Assembly: GCA_016699405.1 (NCBI GenBank)
Contig: CP064972.1
Coordinates: 806,001-870,000, forward strand
Source of the DNA: Holophagales bacterium
Lineage (GTDB): Bacteria; Acidobacteriota; Thermoanaerobaculia; Multivoradales; JAGPDF01
Reading direction: 5' to 3'
DNA length: 64,000 bases
Shown here: in pieces, positions 7,631-15,523 of the stretch
How the letters are laid out: each line of letters opens with the position of its first letter
How positions within the stretch are numbered: position 1 is the stretch's first letter
Notes under the pieces: generated by a model
Database searches by the model: none
Told to the model about the DNA's origin: nothing
What the model saw: only the letters and a program-made list of their open reading frames with translations
Translations under genes and position numbers: made by a program

Positions 7631-8706
7631 CCCCGCGGCGCGGCCGCGGCGACCGCCGCGCAGAACCACGAGAGCGGCAAGCGCCAGCAGGCCGGCGAGC
7701 CGAGCCAACCCTCCCGGCGGCAGCGTCGGGATCGCCGGTGGCTGGGGGCCGGTCGGAACGACCCCGCCGATCAAGGCGAGTCCGCTCGGAACAGCAGGCG
7801 CCGCGACGAGTTGCCCGTTCGTCGTGTCGAGGACCGAGAGCGCGGTGCCGGCCGGGTGCGTGGCGTAGAGCCTTCCCGACTCGGCGTAGAAGAGGTCGAA
7901 GGCGGGCCCCGCCGCGAGGTTCCAGGTGGCGACGAGCGCCGCGCCCGTCGCATCGAAGACGGCGATCGTCGGCGTGTTCCAGGCCGCCACGAAGACGCGG
8001 CCGCCGCCCTGCGCCACGCCGCGCGGCCCACCCGCGACCGGCAGGGTGGCGATCACCGTGGCGCTCGGCAGATCGACGACCGAGACGGTGTCGTCGCCGA
8101 AATTCGCCACCCAGGCGCGATCGCCGACGAGAGCGACACCCGCGGGGAAGGCGCCGACGGCCACCTGGGTAGCCGTCCCCGCGGCGAGATCAACGATCCA
8201 GGCTCGGTCCTCCCCGTAGGCCGTCACGACGGCGCGCGTGGCGTCGCAGGCCAGGGCGAGCGGCTGTGCGCCAACGGCCACCGACCCGAGCGAGGCGCCG
8301 CTCTCGGGAGCGAAGAGGTCGATCCGATCGGCCTGCGTCGCCGCCATCGCGAGGCGTGCGTGCCGCAGAAGGCGAGACCCGCCGCGCCTGGGCCCGCCGG
8401 CAGGTCGAGCGGCGCCACGGCCCCCGGCGCAAAGAGACGGACGATTCCCGCGGAGGCATCGGCCACCGCCCATCGCCCGCTCGCCGACTGGGCGGCAACT
8501 CCGGACGGCAGGCTTCCCGCCGCGATCTCGCGGGGCCCCTCGACGCCGGCGAGATCGACGAGCACCGCGCTCGCGCCCGCCGGACGCGTGGCAAGGAGGT
8601 AGGGAGCCGCGGCGAGGGGGGTAGGGGTCAGCACCGGCAGGACCGGCAGCGACAGGAGGACCAGCAGCGCGGGCAACGGAAGGAAGGGGACGGAGCGACG
8701 GTGCAT
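7631..8706 (-). pseudogene. Frameshifted secreted beta-propeller protein with IPTL-CTERM-like tail
   Basis: The N-terminal part starts at ATG 8706 with a Sec signal peptide (MHRRSVPFLPLPALLVLLSL, then PLAAAP) and propeller-type repeats. Near 8350-8368 the coding frame shifts: one frame reads GLAFCGTHA and the next continues RLAMAATQADRIDLF, as if one base were missing. Downstream are clear YncE/YVTN-like blades (VANFGDDTVSVVDLPSATVI, VAAWNTPTIAVFDATG). The end has IPTLPPGG (IPTL at 7721-7732), a hydrophobic stretch and an Arg cluster (RGGRRGR), matching the layout of IPTL-CTERM sorting signals. No in-frame stop separates it from the next gene. Either real decay or a consensus error. Confidence 0.7.
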
Positions 8707-8873
8707 GCAGCCTCCAGGGATCGGCGTTCCCCAGCAAGACGCAACCGGTCGCCGATCCGTCGCAGCCCCCGGGGGGCTCGCCCCTCCGGCTCGTGGGGTG
8801 TAGCCTTTCCGGGTTCGCCGCGCCCCGTCCGCGCGGCCCCACCGCCCGTCCCAACCCCCGACCCGGAGGACCG

Positions 8874-11648
8874 ATGCGCCAGCTCTCGATCGTCCTGCTC
8901 GCCCTCGTGGCGATCTCCGCTCTCGCCGCCCCGCTCGCGGCGACCGCCCCGCCCCCGGCCGCCAAGGCCGCTCCGCGGACGATTCCCGACGTTCCCTACG
9001 AGAGGTTCACCCTCGCCAACGGCCTGACCGTTCTCTTCCACCGCGACACCAAGGCGCCGATCGTGGCCGTCAACGTCTGGTACCACGTCGGCTCGAAGAA
9101 CGAGAAGGTCGGCAAGACCGGCTTCGCGCACCTGTTCGAGCACCTGATGTTCAACGGCTCGCAGAACTTCAACGACGACTACTTCAAGGCGGTGGAGAAG
9201 GTCGGGGCGACCGACCTGAACGGCACCACCAACGTCGACCGCACGAACTACTTCCAGAACGTGCCGAAGGCGGCGCTCGACTACGTGCTCTTCCTCGAGT
9301 CGGATCGCATGGGCCATCTGCTCTCGGCGATCGACCAGGCCAAGCTCGACGAGCAGCGCGGCGTGGTGCAGAACGAGAAGCGGCAGGGCGAGAACCAGCC
9401 GTACGGACGCGTCTTCAGTCTGCTCTCCGAGCAGACCTACCCCGCCGGCCATCCCTACTCCTGGCCGGTGATCGGCTCGATGGCCGACCTCGACGCCGCT
9501 TCGCTCGCCGATGTCCAGGAGTGGTTCAAGACCTACTACGGGCCGAACAACGCGGTGCTGTCGATCGCCGGCGACGTCACGCTCGACGAGGTGAAGGCGA
9601 AGGTCGAGAAGTACTTCGGCGACATCCCGCCAGGGCCGCCGATCGGCCGCCACGAGCGTTGGGTAGCGAAGATGAGCGGCGAAAAGCGCGCCATCCTCGA
9701 GGACCGCGTGCCGCAGGCGCGGCTCTACATGGTGTGGAACGTGCCCGGCATCGGCACGCCCGAGCTCGACCGGCTGCAGCTCGCCGCCTCGATCCTCTCC
9801 GAGGGGAAGAGCTCGCGCCTCTACAAGCGGCTGGTCTACGACGACCAGATCGCCACCAGCGTCGCGGTGTTCGCGGCCGGGCGCGAGATCGGCGGGCAGG
9901 TGATCCTGCAAGCCACGGTCAAGCCGGGCGGCGACCTCGCGGCCGTCGAGAAGGCGGCGCGCGAAGAGCTCGCGCGCTTCCTCGAGCAGGGGCCGACGCC
10001 GGTCGAGCTCGAGCGCGCCCAGACCTCCGCCTACTCCGGCCTGGTGCATGGGCTCGAGCGCATCGGCGGCTTCGGCGGCAAGTCCGACGTGCTCGCCACC
10101 GGCCTCGTCTACACCGGCGATCCGTACGCCTACAAGAAGAGCCTGGCGACGAAGCTGGCGGCAACACCGGCGGACGTTCGCGAGACGGCCGCGGCCTGGC
10201 TGTCCGACGGCGTGCACCTGCTCGAAGTGCATCCGTTCGCCAAGCTCGGTGCCGCCGGTCGCGGTGTCGATCGCTCCGCTCTCCCTCCGGTGCCGGCTCC
10301 GGCCTCGCCGAGCTTCCCGGCGGTGGAGCGCGCCAAGCTCGCCAACGGTCTCGAGGTGGTCGTGGCGCGACGCACCGGCGTGCCGACGGTGGAGCTCGAC
10401 CTGATCGTCGACTCCGGCTACGCCGCCGACGCGGGCGGCACGCTCGGAACGGCGGCGCTCGCCGTCGAGATGCTCGACGAAGGCACCACGACGCGCTCGG
10501 CGCTTCAGATCTCAGACGAGCTCGAACGGCTGGGCGCGTCGCTCGAGACCGATTCCGGGCTCGACAGCGTCGACGTGTCGCTCTCCTCGCTCACCGAGAA
10601 CCTCGACGACTCGCTCGCTCTCTTCGCCGACGTGGTGCTCCATCCAAGCTTCCCGCCCGCCGACTTCGAGCGCATCCAGAAGCAGCAGCTCGCCGCCATC
10701 CAGCGCGAGAAGGTCAATCCGAGCGCGATGGGCCTGCGCGTGCTGCCCGCCCTGCTCTACGGTGCGGGCCACGCCTACGCCGTGCCGTTCAGCGGCACCG
10801 GCACGGAGAAGTCGGTCGCCTCGTTGACACGCGATCAGCTCGTCGCCTTCCACCGCACCTGGTTCAAGCCGGGCAACAGCACGCTGGTGGTGGTCGGGGA
10901 CACGTCGCTCGCGGCGCTCGCGCCGAAGCTCGAAAAGCTCTTCAGCGGCTGGGCCCCCGGCGAGGTGCCGAAGAAGAACGTGGCCAACGCCACCGTCGCC
11001 CCGCGCAAGGAGATCTATCTGATCGACCGCCCGGGCTCGCAGCAGTCGGTCATCTTCGCCGGCCTGCTCGCCCCGCCGAAGAAAAGCCCGGCGGACACCG
11101 CGCTGCAGGCGTTCAACTACGCCCTCGGTGGCACCTTCACTTCGCGGATCAACATGAACCTGCGCGAGGACAAGCACTGGTCGTACGGCGCGCGGATGAC
11201 CATGCCCGACGCCCGCGGCCTGCGTCCCTACTTCGTCAGCGCCCCGGTCCAGGGCGACAAGACGAAGGAGGCGGTGGCCGAGGTCGCCCGAGAGCTCGCC
11301 GGCATCGTCGGCGAGAAGCCGTACACCGCCGACGAGCTCGCCAAGGCCAAGACCGGTCTGACGCTCACCCTGCCCGGCCGCTGGGAGACGAACGGCGCGG
11401 TGCTCGGCTCGCTCGCCCAGCAGGTCCAGTTCGGGCTTCCCGCCGACTACTTCGCCACCTATCCGGCCGCGGTACAGGCGCTCGACGTTGCCGCGGTGGA
11501 GAGTGCCGGCAAGGCGGTGATCGATCCGGCCCGGGTCGTCTACCTCGTCGTCGGCGACGCCAAGCAGATCGAAGAGGGCCTGCGCTCGCTCAGCCTCGGC
11601 GACGTTCGGCGCCTCGACGCGGACGGCAATCCGCTGCCGGCCAACTGA
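8874..11648 (+). CDS. M16 family zinc metallopeptidase, two-domain, secreted
   Basis: A 924-residue protein with a signal peptide (MRQLSIVLLALVAISALAAP). The inverted zinc-binding motif HLFEH is at residues 86-90, followed by the distal glutamate region (LDEQRGVVQNEKRQ). The second M16 half (from about residue 490, ANGLEVVVARR) lacks HxxEH, as in pitrilysin-like proteins where the C-terminal half is structural. M16 enzymes enclose and degrade peptides, here probably in the periplasm. The ATG at 8874 follows a strong CGGAGGA ribosome site at 8863-8869. It is divergent from the propeller gene. A 13-bp hairpin terminator lies just downstream. Confidence 0.95.
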   Translation: MRQLSIVLLALVAISALAAPLAATAPPPAAKAAPRTIPDVPYERFTLANGLTVLFHRDTKAPIVAVNVWYHVGSKNEKVGKTGFAHLFEHLMFNGSQNFNDDYFKAVEKVGATDLNGTTNVDRTNYFQNVPKAALDYVLFLESDRMGHLLSAIDQAKLDEQRGVVQNEKRQGENQPYGRVFSLLSEQTYPAGHPYSWPVIGSMADLDAASLADVQEWFKTYYGPNNAVLSIAGDVTLDEVKAKVEKYFGDIPPGPPIGRHERWVAKMSGEKRAILEDRVPQARLYMVWNVPGIGTPELDRLQLAASILSEGKSSRLYKRLVYDDQIATSVAVFAAGREIGGQVILQATVKPGGDLAAVEKAAREELARFLEQGPTPVELERAQTSAYSGLVHGLERIGGFGGKSDVLATGLVYTGDPYAYKKSLATKLAATPADVRETAAAWLSDGVHLLEVHPFAKLGAAGRGVDRSALPPVPAPASPSFPAVERAKLANGLEVVVARRTGVPTVELDLIVDSGYAADAGGTLGTAALAVEMLDEGTTTRSALQISDELERLGASLETDSGLDSVDVSLSSLTENLDDSLALFADVVLHPSFPPADFERIQKQQLAAIQREKVNPSAMGLRVLPALLYGAGHAYAVPFSGTGTEKSVASLTRDQLVAFHRTWFKPGNSTLVVVGDTSLAALAPKLEKLFSGWAPGEVPKKNVANATVAPRKEIYLIDRPGSQQSVIFAGLLAPPKKSPADTALQAFNYALGGTFTSRINMNLREDKHWSYGARMTMPDARGLRPYFVSAPVQGDKTKEAVAEVARELAGIVGEKPYTADELAKAKTGLTLTLPGRWETNGAVLGSLAQQVQFGLPADYFATYPAAVQALDVAAVESAGKAVIDPARVVYLVVGDAKQIEEGLRSLSLGDVRRLDADGNPLPAN

Positions 11649-11663
11649 GCCGCGGATTCGCCC

Positions 11664-11697
11664 GGCGGGGCGAGCGCTCCGAGACGCTCGTCCCGCC
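11664..11697 (+). terminator. Hairpin terminator after the M16 peptidase gene
   Basis: A 13-bp stem (GGCGGGGCGAGCG / CGCTCGTCCCGCC, one G-T pair) with an 8-base loop lies 16 bases after the M16 stop. Confidence 0.6.
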
Positions 11698-11750
11698 CCG
11701 CTTCTCGCCTGGGCGGGGCGTCGGCGGCTCCTCGCCGCGGCGCGGCAGGG

Positions 11751-11756
11751 TAGGAT
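11751..11756 (+). promoter_or_regulatory. -10-like hexamer TAGGAT, leaderless-type placement
   Basis: TAGGAT ends six bases before the ATG at 11763 and no Shine-Dalgarno sequence is present. Transcription from this site would start at or within a base or two of the start codon. A good -35 is not evident. Confidence 0.45.
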
Positions 11757-11762
11757 TCTCGG

Positions 11763-12251
11763 ATGCCCCAGCCCGCCGAGCTGCTCTCGCTCTGGCGCCG
11801 CCTCGAGCCTCTGCCGGGCGGCCGTCGCCTCTTCTCGTTCCTCCTCGGCCGCGCCGCCCGCTACACCGGCTCGATCGCGCCGCGCGTCCTCGAGCTCGCC
11901 CCCGGGCACGCGCGGGTCGGCCTGCGCGACCGGCCGGCGGTGCGGAACCACCTGCGCTCGGTCCACGCCGTGGCGCTGATGAACCTCGCCGAGGTGGCGA
12001 GCGGACTGGCCACCATCTCGTCTCTCCCCCCGGGCGCGCGCGGCATCCTCGCGGGGCTTTCGATCGAGTACCTGAAGAAGGCCCGCGGCCCGCTCGAGGC
12101 GGTCTGCGATGCGACGATCGAATACACCGGCGAGCGGCGAGAGGTGCCGGTCGAGGCGGTGATCCGCGACGCGACGGGCGACGTGGTCGCGCGCGCCACC
12201 GCCCGCTGGCTGATCGGACCCGAAACCCCGAAGGGAGCAGCCAAGCCATGA
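11763..12251 (+). CDS. DUF4442 hot-dog-fold thioesterase-like protein
   Basis: A 162-residue protein with the DUF4442 pattern: a helical N-terminus, then VRNHLRSVHAVALMNLAEVASGLA (the hot-dog central helix region) and LSIEYLKKARGPL. Members are hot-dog-fold proteins thought to act as acyl-CoA thioesterases; the substrate is unknown. Its stop overlaps the start of the nitronate monooxygenase gene (ATGA), so the two are co-translated. There is no ribosome site, and a TAGGAT hexamer immediately upstream suggests a leaderless message. Confidence 0.85.
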   Translation: MPQPAELLSLWRRLEPLPGGRRLFSFLLGRAARYTGSIAPRVLELAPGHARVGLRDRPAVRNHLRSVHAVALMNLAEVASGLATISSLPPGARGILAGLSIEYLKKARGPLEAVCDATIEYTGERREVPVEAVIRDATGDVVARATARWLIGPETPKGAAKP

Positions 12252-13219
12252 GCCGCGAGACCCCGCTCACCCGCCACGCCGGCATCGAGGTGCCGCTGCT
12301 CTGCGGCGCCATGTACCCGTGCTCCAACCCCGAGCTCGTCGCTGCGGTCTCCGAGGCCGGCGGCCTGGGGATCGTCCAGCCGATCTCGCTCTCCTACGTC
12401 CACGGTCGCGACTTCCGCGAAGGGCTGCGCCGGATCCGCTCGCTCACCGCCAAGCCGATCGGTCTGAACGCGATCGTCGAGAAGAGCTCGCGCACCTACG
12501 AGGAGCGGATGAAGCAGTGGGTCGACGTGGCGATCGAGGAGGGCGTCCGCTTCTTCGTCACCGCTCTCGGCAATCCGCGCTGGGTGGTGGAGAAGGCACA
12601 CGGGTGCGGCGGCATCGTCTACCACGACGTGACCGATCGCCGTTGGGCCGAGAAGGCGCTCGCCGAAGGCGTCGACGGTCTGATCGCCGTCAACCGCCGC
12701 GCTGGCGGGCACGCCGGCAAGCTCGATCCGCAGACCGTCCTCGACAGCCTCGCCGACCTCGGCGTGCCGGTCGTCTGCGCCGGCGGCGTCGGCGACGAGA
12801 AGGGCTTCGCCGAGGCGCTGGCGATGGGCTACGCCGGCGTGCAGATGGGCACGCGATTCATCGCCACCGCGGAGTGCCGGGCGCACGACGACTACAAGCA
12901 GGCGATCGTCCGCGCTCGTGAGGAGGACATCGTGCTCACCGAGCGGCTCTCGGGCGTTCCCTGCTCGGTAATCAAGACACCGTACGTCGAGCGCGTCGGC
13001 ACCACCGCCGGCCCGATCGGCCGCTTTCTGCTCCGCGGCCGCCGCACCAAGCACTGGATGCGCACCTTCTACGCCCTGCGCTCGCTGCCTCAGCTCAAGA
13101 AGGCCTCGCTCGAAGGGATGGGCTACAAGGACTTCTGGCAGGCCGGCAAGAGCGTCGCCGGGATCGACGCCGTGCTCCCGGCCGCCGAAGTCGTCCGCCG
13201 CTGCGCCGCGGCGATCTGA
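12248..13219 (+). CDS. Nitronate monooxygenase (2-nitropropane dioxygenase family)
   Basis: A 323-residue FMN TIM-barrel enzyme. The N-terminus (GIEVPLLCGAMYPCSNPELVAAVSEAGGLGIV) is the NMO family start. The phosphate/FMN-binding segment VVCAGGVGDEKGFAEALAMG and the following GVQMGTRFIATAE are characteristic. Relatives oxidise alkyl nitronates to carbonyl compounds and nitrite, detoxifying propionate-3-nitronate; some members of this fold are enoyl reductases of FabK type. It is coupled by a 4-base overlap to the thioesterase gene, which weakly hints at fatty-acyl metabolism. Cytosolic. Confidence 0.9.
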   Translation: MSRETPLTRHAGIEVPLLCGAMYPCSNPELVAAVSEAGGLGIVQPISLSYVHGRDFREGLRRIRSLTAKPIGLNAIVEKSSRTYEERMKQWVDVAIEEGVRFFVTALGNPRWVVEKAHGCGGIVYHDVTDRRWAEKALAEGVDGLIAVNRRAGGHAGKLDPQTVLDSLADLGVPVVCAGGVGDEKGFAEALAMGYAGVQMGTRFIATAECRAHDDYKQAIVRAREEDIVLTERLSGVPCSVIKTPYVERVGTTAGPIGRFLLRGRRTKHWMRTFYALRSLPQLKKASLEGMGYKDFWQAGKSVAGIDAVLPAAEVVRRCAAAI

Positions 13220-13230
13220 GCTGCGCCTCG

Positions 13231-13259
13231 GGCGCCGGAGGATGACGGCCCCCGGCGCC
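13231..13259. terminator. Bidirectional hairpin terminator
   Basis: An 8-bp stem GGCGCCGG / CCGGCGCC lies in the 50-base gap between convergent genes ending at 13219 and 13270. No U-tract is present. Confidence 0.5.
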
Positions 13260-13269
13260 GCAAGGCCGC

Positions 13270-13479
13270 TCATCGAACGACGGCGCCTCCTCCGCTCTTC
13301 GCTCCCGCGTGACCCTTGGCGAGGATGCGGAGCATCTTCAGGTTGATCCACACGAAGCGCCAGAGTTGCCAGGGAAGGAACGTCCGCCAGAAAAGCCGGA
13401 AGCGCGTCGGGACGGGAGCGTAGAAGGCCGGGCTGCCGCGCAGCCCGAGGGGTGTCGGGGGGGTCGGTTCGGCGCTCAT
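13270..13479 (-). CDS. Small protein coupled to the SQR-like flavoprotein
   Basis: A 69-residue protein. Its centre, TRFRLFWRTFLPWQLWRF, is amphipathic and Trp/Phe/Arg-rich. The N-terminus is Pro-rich and the C-terminus is basic with glycines. Its ATG overlaps the stop of the sulfide:quinone-oxidoreductase-like gene (ATGA), implying a dedicated partner, possibly a membrane-association or quinone-interaction subunit. I recognise no named family; the partner role is inferred only from coupling. Confidence 0.7.
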   Translation of the reverse strand: MSAEPTPPTPLGLRGSPAFYAPVPTRFRLFWRTFLPWQLWRFVWINLKMLRILAKGHAGAKSGGGAVVR

Positions 13480-14930
13480 TCGGGGATCAGGCTCCATCCG
13501 GGGCGCAGCCGCGCCTTGTAGAGGAACAGGTGGTGCAGCAGGATCTTGATCCAGTGTCCGGCGAGGCCGATCTCGCCGAAGGTGTGACGAAGGTCGCGGC
13601 CGTAGTCGGGATAGCGCTCGAAGTCCGGGACGATCGGGAAGACGGTCATCGAGGCGGCCGTCCCGGTGAACGGATTGGCTCCGGCGGAGGCGACGCATGC
13701 CGCGCCCATCTCCGCCATCGAGGCGCTCCGCGTCGGCGCCGGGGCACCTTCGATCATGTCGACGACGCTGCGCGCGACCGCCTTGCCGATGGTGGCCGAC
13801 GGCATGCCGGTGCGCGGCGGTGCCGGGGCGATCGGCGCGCCGCTCGGCGCCTTGCGCGGTCGCGAGATGGGATGGGGCGGTGCGAAGGCGATGCCGGCAG
13901 CGAAGAGGTTCGGGTAGGCCGGAGACTGGTAGGTGCGCGGCCAGTCGCGGCTCCTCCACTCCTCGTACGGACGCGGCGTGTAGTCGGCATCGACTTTCAT
14001 GAAGCCGTTCGGCTGGAAGAGCCTCTCGGTGATCTCCACCCCGTCGCGGGCGTAGGCGCGCAGGCCGACGCCGCGGAACGGCGGCAGCAGCATGGCGAAG
14101 TCGAAGCCGTGCTCGCGCCGCTCGCCCTCGAGCGTCTCGTAGTCGATCCGTCCTTCGGCCACCTCGTGCACGTGGGCGCGGGTGATCCACGTCAGCCCGC
14201 GTTCGGCGAAGAGCGACTCGGTGAAGATCTTGCTCGGCGTCACGAAGCCGCCGTAGCGCAGGTGCATGCCGCCCATGCCGAAGTCGCCGAGCTCGTACTC
14301 GTTCGAGACCCAGACGATGTCGGCGCGATCCCGCACGCCCCGGGCGCGCAGCTCGAACTCGAGATTGACCACGTACTCGAATGCCGCGCCCTGGCAGGTG
14401 CAGCCGCCGTGCCCGGTGCCGACGAGGAAACGCCGTCGTTCGCCACGACGCATGCGCTCGACCTCTTCGTCGAGCGCGCGGGCGGTCTCGGCGGCATGCG
14501 ACTCGGTGCAGACGGAGAGCGAATGCCCGCCCGGGCCGAGGCCCGGCGTGGCGGCGAAGTCGAGCTTCGGCCCGGTCGCATGGATCAGGTAGTCGTAGGG
14601 GATCTCGATCCGGGCGCCGGCGTTCGCCTCGCGGGTCGACTCGACGACGACGAACGGGTCGGTGCGATCGCCGCGCCCCTCGGGGTGGATCTCGACCGCG
14701 CGCGCCTGCTCGAAGGCGATGCCGCTGCGGGCGTAGACCGGGGCGAGGTCGAACGTCACCTGCTCCGGTCGCAGCAGCCCCACGCCGACCCAGATGTTGG
14801 ACGGGATCCAGTTGTAGTGCGGCAGCGGCGAGACGACGGTGACCTGGGCGGCGCTCGGCAGCCACTTCCGCGCGAAGGCCGCGGCGGTGTGACCGGCGAC
14901 ACCGGCCCCCAACACGACGACCCGCGTCAC
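13476..14930 (-). CDS. Sulfide:quinone oxidoreductase-like FAD flavoprotein
   Basis: A 484-residue pyridine-nucleotide-disulfide-type flavoprotein. The N-terminal Rossmann motif is VVVLGAGVAGHTAA, and a second FAD region is YPNLFAAGIAFAPPHP. Cysteines sit at positions reminiscent of SQR redox centres (GGCTCQG near residue 170, VCTES near 145, and a third near residue 400). The C-terminal amphipathic region (HWIKILLHHLFLYKARLRPGW) resembles SQR membrane anchors. SQRs oxidise sulfide and pass electrons to quinone at the membrane. The GTG start at 14930 has GGAG eight bases upstream and overlaps the stop of a 9-codon leader ORF. Confidence 0.82.
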   Translation of the reverse strand: MTRVVVLGAGVAGHTAAAFARKWLPSAAQVTVVSPLPHYNWIPSNIWVGVGLLRPEQVTFDLAPVYARSGIAFEQARAVEIHPEGRGDRTDPFVVVESTREANAGARIEIPYDYLIHATGPKLDFAATPGLGPGGHSLSVCTESHAAETARALDEEVERMRRGERRRFLVGTGHGGCTCQGAAFEYVVNLEFELRARGVRDRADIVWVSNEYELGDFGMGGMHLRYGGFVTPSKIFTESLFAERGLTWITRAHVHEVAEGRIDYETLEGERREHGFDFAMLLPPFRGVGLRAYARDGVEITERLFQPNGFMKVDADYTPRPYEEWRSRDWPRTYQSPAYPNLFAAGIAFAPPHPISRPRKAPSGAPIAPAPPRTGMPSATIGKAVARSVVDMIEGAPAPTRSASMAEMGAACVASAGANPFTGTAASMTVFPIVPDFERYPDYGRDLRHTFGEIGLAGHWIKILLHHLFLYKARLRPGWSLIPE

Positions 14931-14956
14931 GGGTCAAGCTCCGTGCTTCGGCTCAT
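14927..14956 (-). CDS. Nine-codon leader ORF coupled to the SQR-like gene
   Basis: A minus-strand ATG at 14956 is preceded by the strongest ribosome site in the area (AAGGAGGGG) at good spacing. It encodes MSRSTELDP and stops with TGA, whose bases overlap the GTG of the flavoprotein gene (GTGA). This is the geometry of translational coupling by a mini-cistron. It contains no Cys or redox-sensing run. It could be coincidental, since the flavoprotein also has its own weaker GGAG site. Confidence 0.4.
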   Translation of the reverse strand: MSRSTELDP

Positions 14957-15097
14957 TTCCCCTCCTTGCCCGCGGACGAAGAGTTCCGCGGCGATCGGCA
15001 TGGACCTGGAAATGAGAGTCTGAAGGGCTGGTTTTGGTTCCCGATTCCGGTCAGATTCCGCGTCGACGCGACGCGGCAGCGCTCGCGGGGACGTGCG

Positions 15098-15472
15098 TCA
15101 GCGGGTGCGTCGGCCGACGAACCAGCCGAGGAGGGCGCCGAGCGCCGCGCCGCCGAGGATCCACCGCAGCGGATTGGCCGGGATGAAACGGGTCTGCTCG
15201 GCGCTGATCTCGAGCACGCCCACCGGCGTCGCTGCGCCACCGCCACCCGCGCCGGCCGACTTGTCCTCCCCCGCCGCGGTGATCCCCTTCTGCGTGTCGC
15301 GGCTGGCGCCGAGCCCGCCGCCGAAGCCGAAGGCGACCCGGGCCACCGGAATCAGCGTGCGTCCGGCGACTTCGATCGGCTCGCCGTAGACCTGCTTGAC
15401 CGAGGCGCCGGACTGGATCCGCTCCGCGAGATCCTGCAGCCCACCGCCCATCGGACTCTTTCCCTCAGGCAT
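15098..15472 (-). CDS. GerW/YtfJ family protein
   Basis: A 124-residue protein matching the GerW (YtfJ) family: residues 20-60 contain SVKQVYGEPIEVAGRTLIPV, then VAFGFGGGLG, a Gly/Ala-rich linker and a conserved VGVLEISAEQTRFIP. A C-terminal membrane segment (WILGGAALGALLGWFVG) follows. The Bacillus member is linked to spore germination, but family members are widespread in non-sporulating bacteria, so no sporulation role is implied. TATACT at about 15500-15505 on this strand could be the -10. Single gene. Confidence 0.88.
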   Translation of the reverse strand: MPEGKSPMGGGLQDLAERIQSGASVKQVYGEPIEVAGRTLIPVARVAFGFGGGLGASRDTQKGITAAGEDKSAGAGGGGAATPVGVLEISAEQTRFIPANPLRWILGGAALGALLGWFVGRRTR

Positions 15473-15523
15473 GGCCCTTCTCCTCGTCGTCGGTGGCGCG
15501 CAGTATAGCGGGCGCTCTCCGGG

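Noticed and set aside
7031..8602. Plus-strand frame of about 520 codons opposite the beta-propeller gene
   Set aside because: Arg/Glu-rich composition typical of antisense frames, no signal or motif, and the minus strand has coherent protein features.
8707..8873. Hidden gene in the divergent gap before the M16 peptidase
   Set aside because: Only 167 bases with promoter-like and ribosome-site features (TAGCCT, CGGAGGA) and no credible reading frame.
9521..12247. Plus-strand frame open from inside the M16 gene into the nitronate monooxygenase gene
   Set aside because: Only the part from 12248 is family-like; the rest is Arg-rich noise overlapping the M16 and thioesterase genes.
15098..15472. 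Sporulation capacity inferred from GerW/YtfJ
   Set aside because: The family is common in non-sporulating bacteria, and no other sporulation gene is present.
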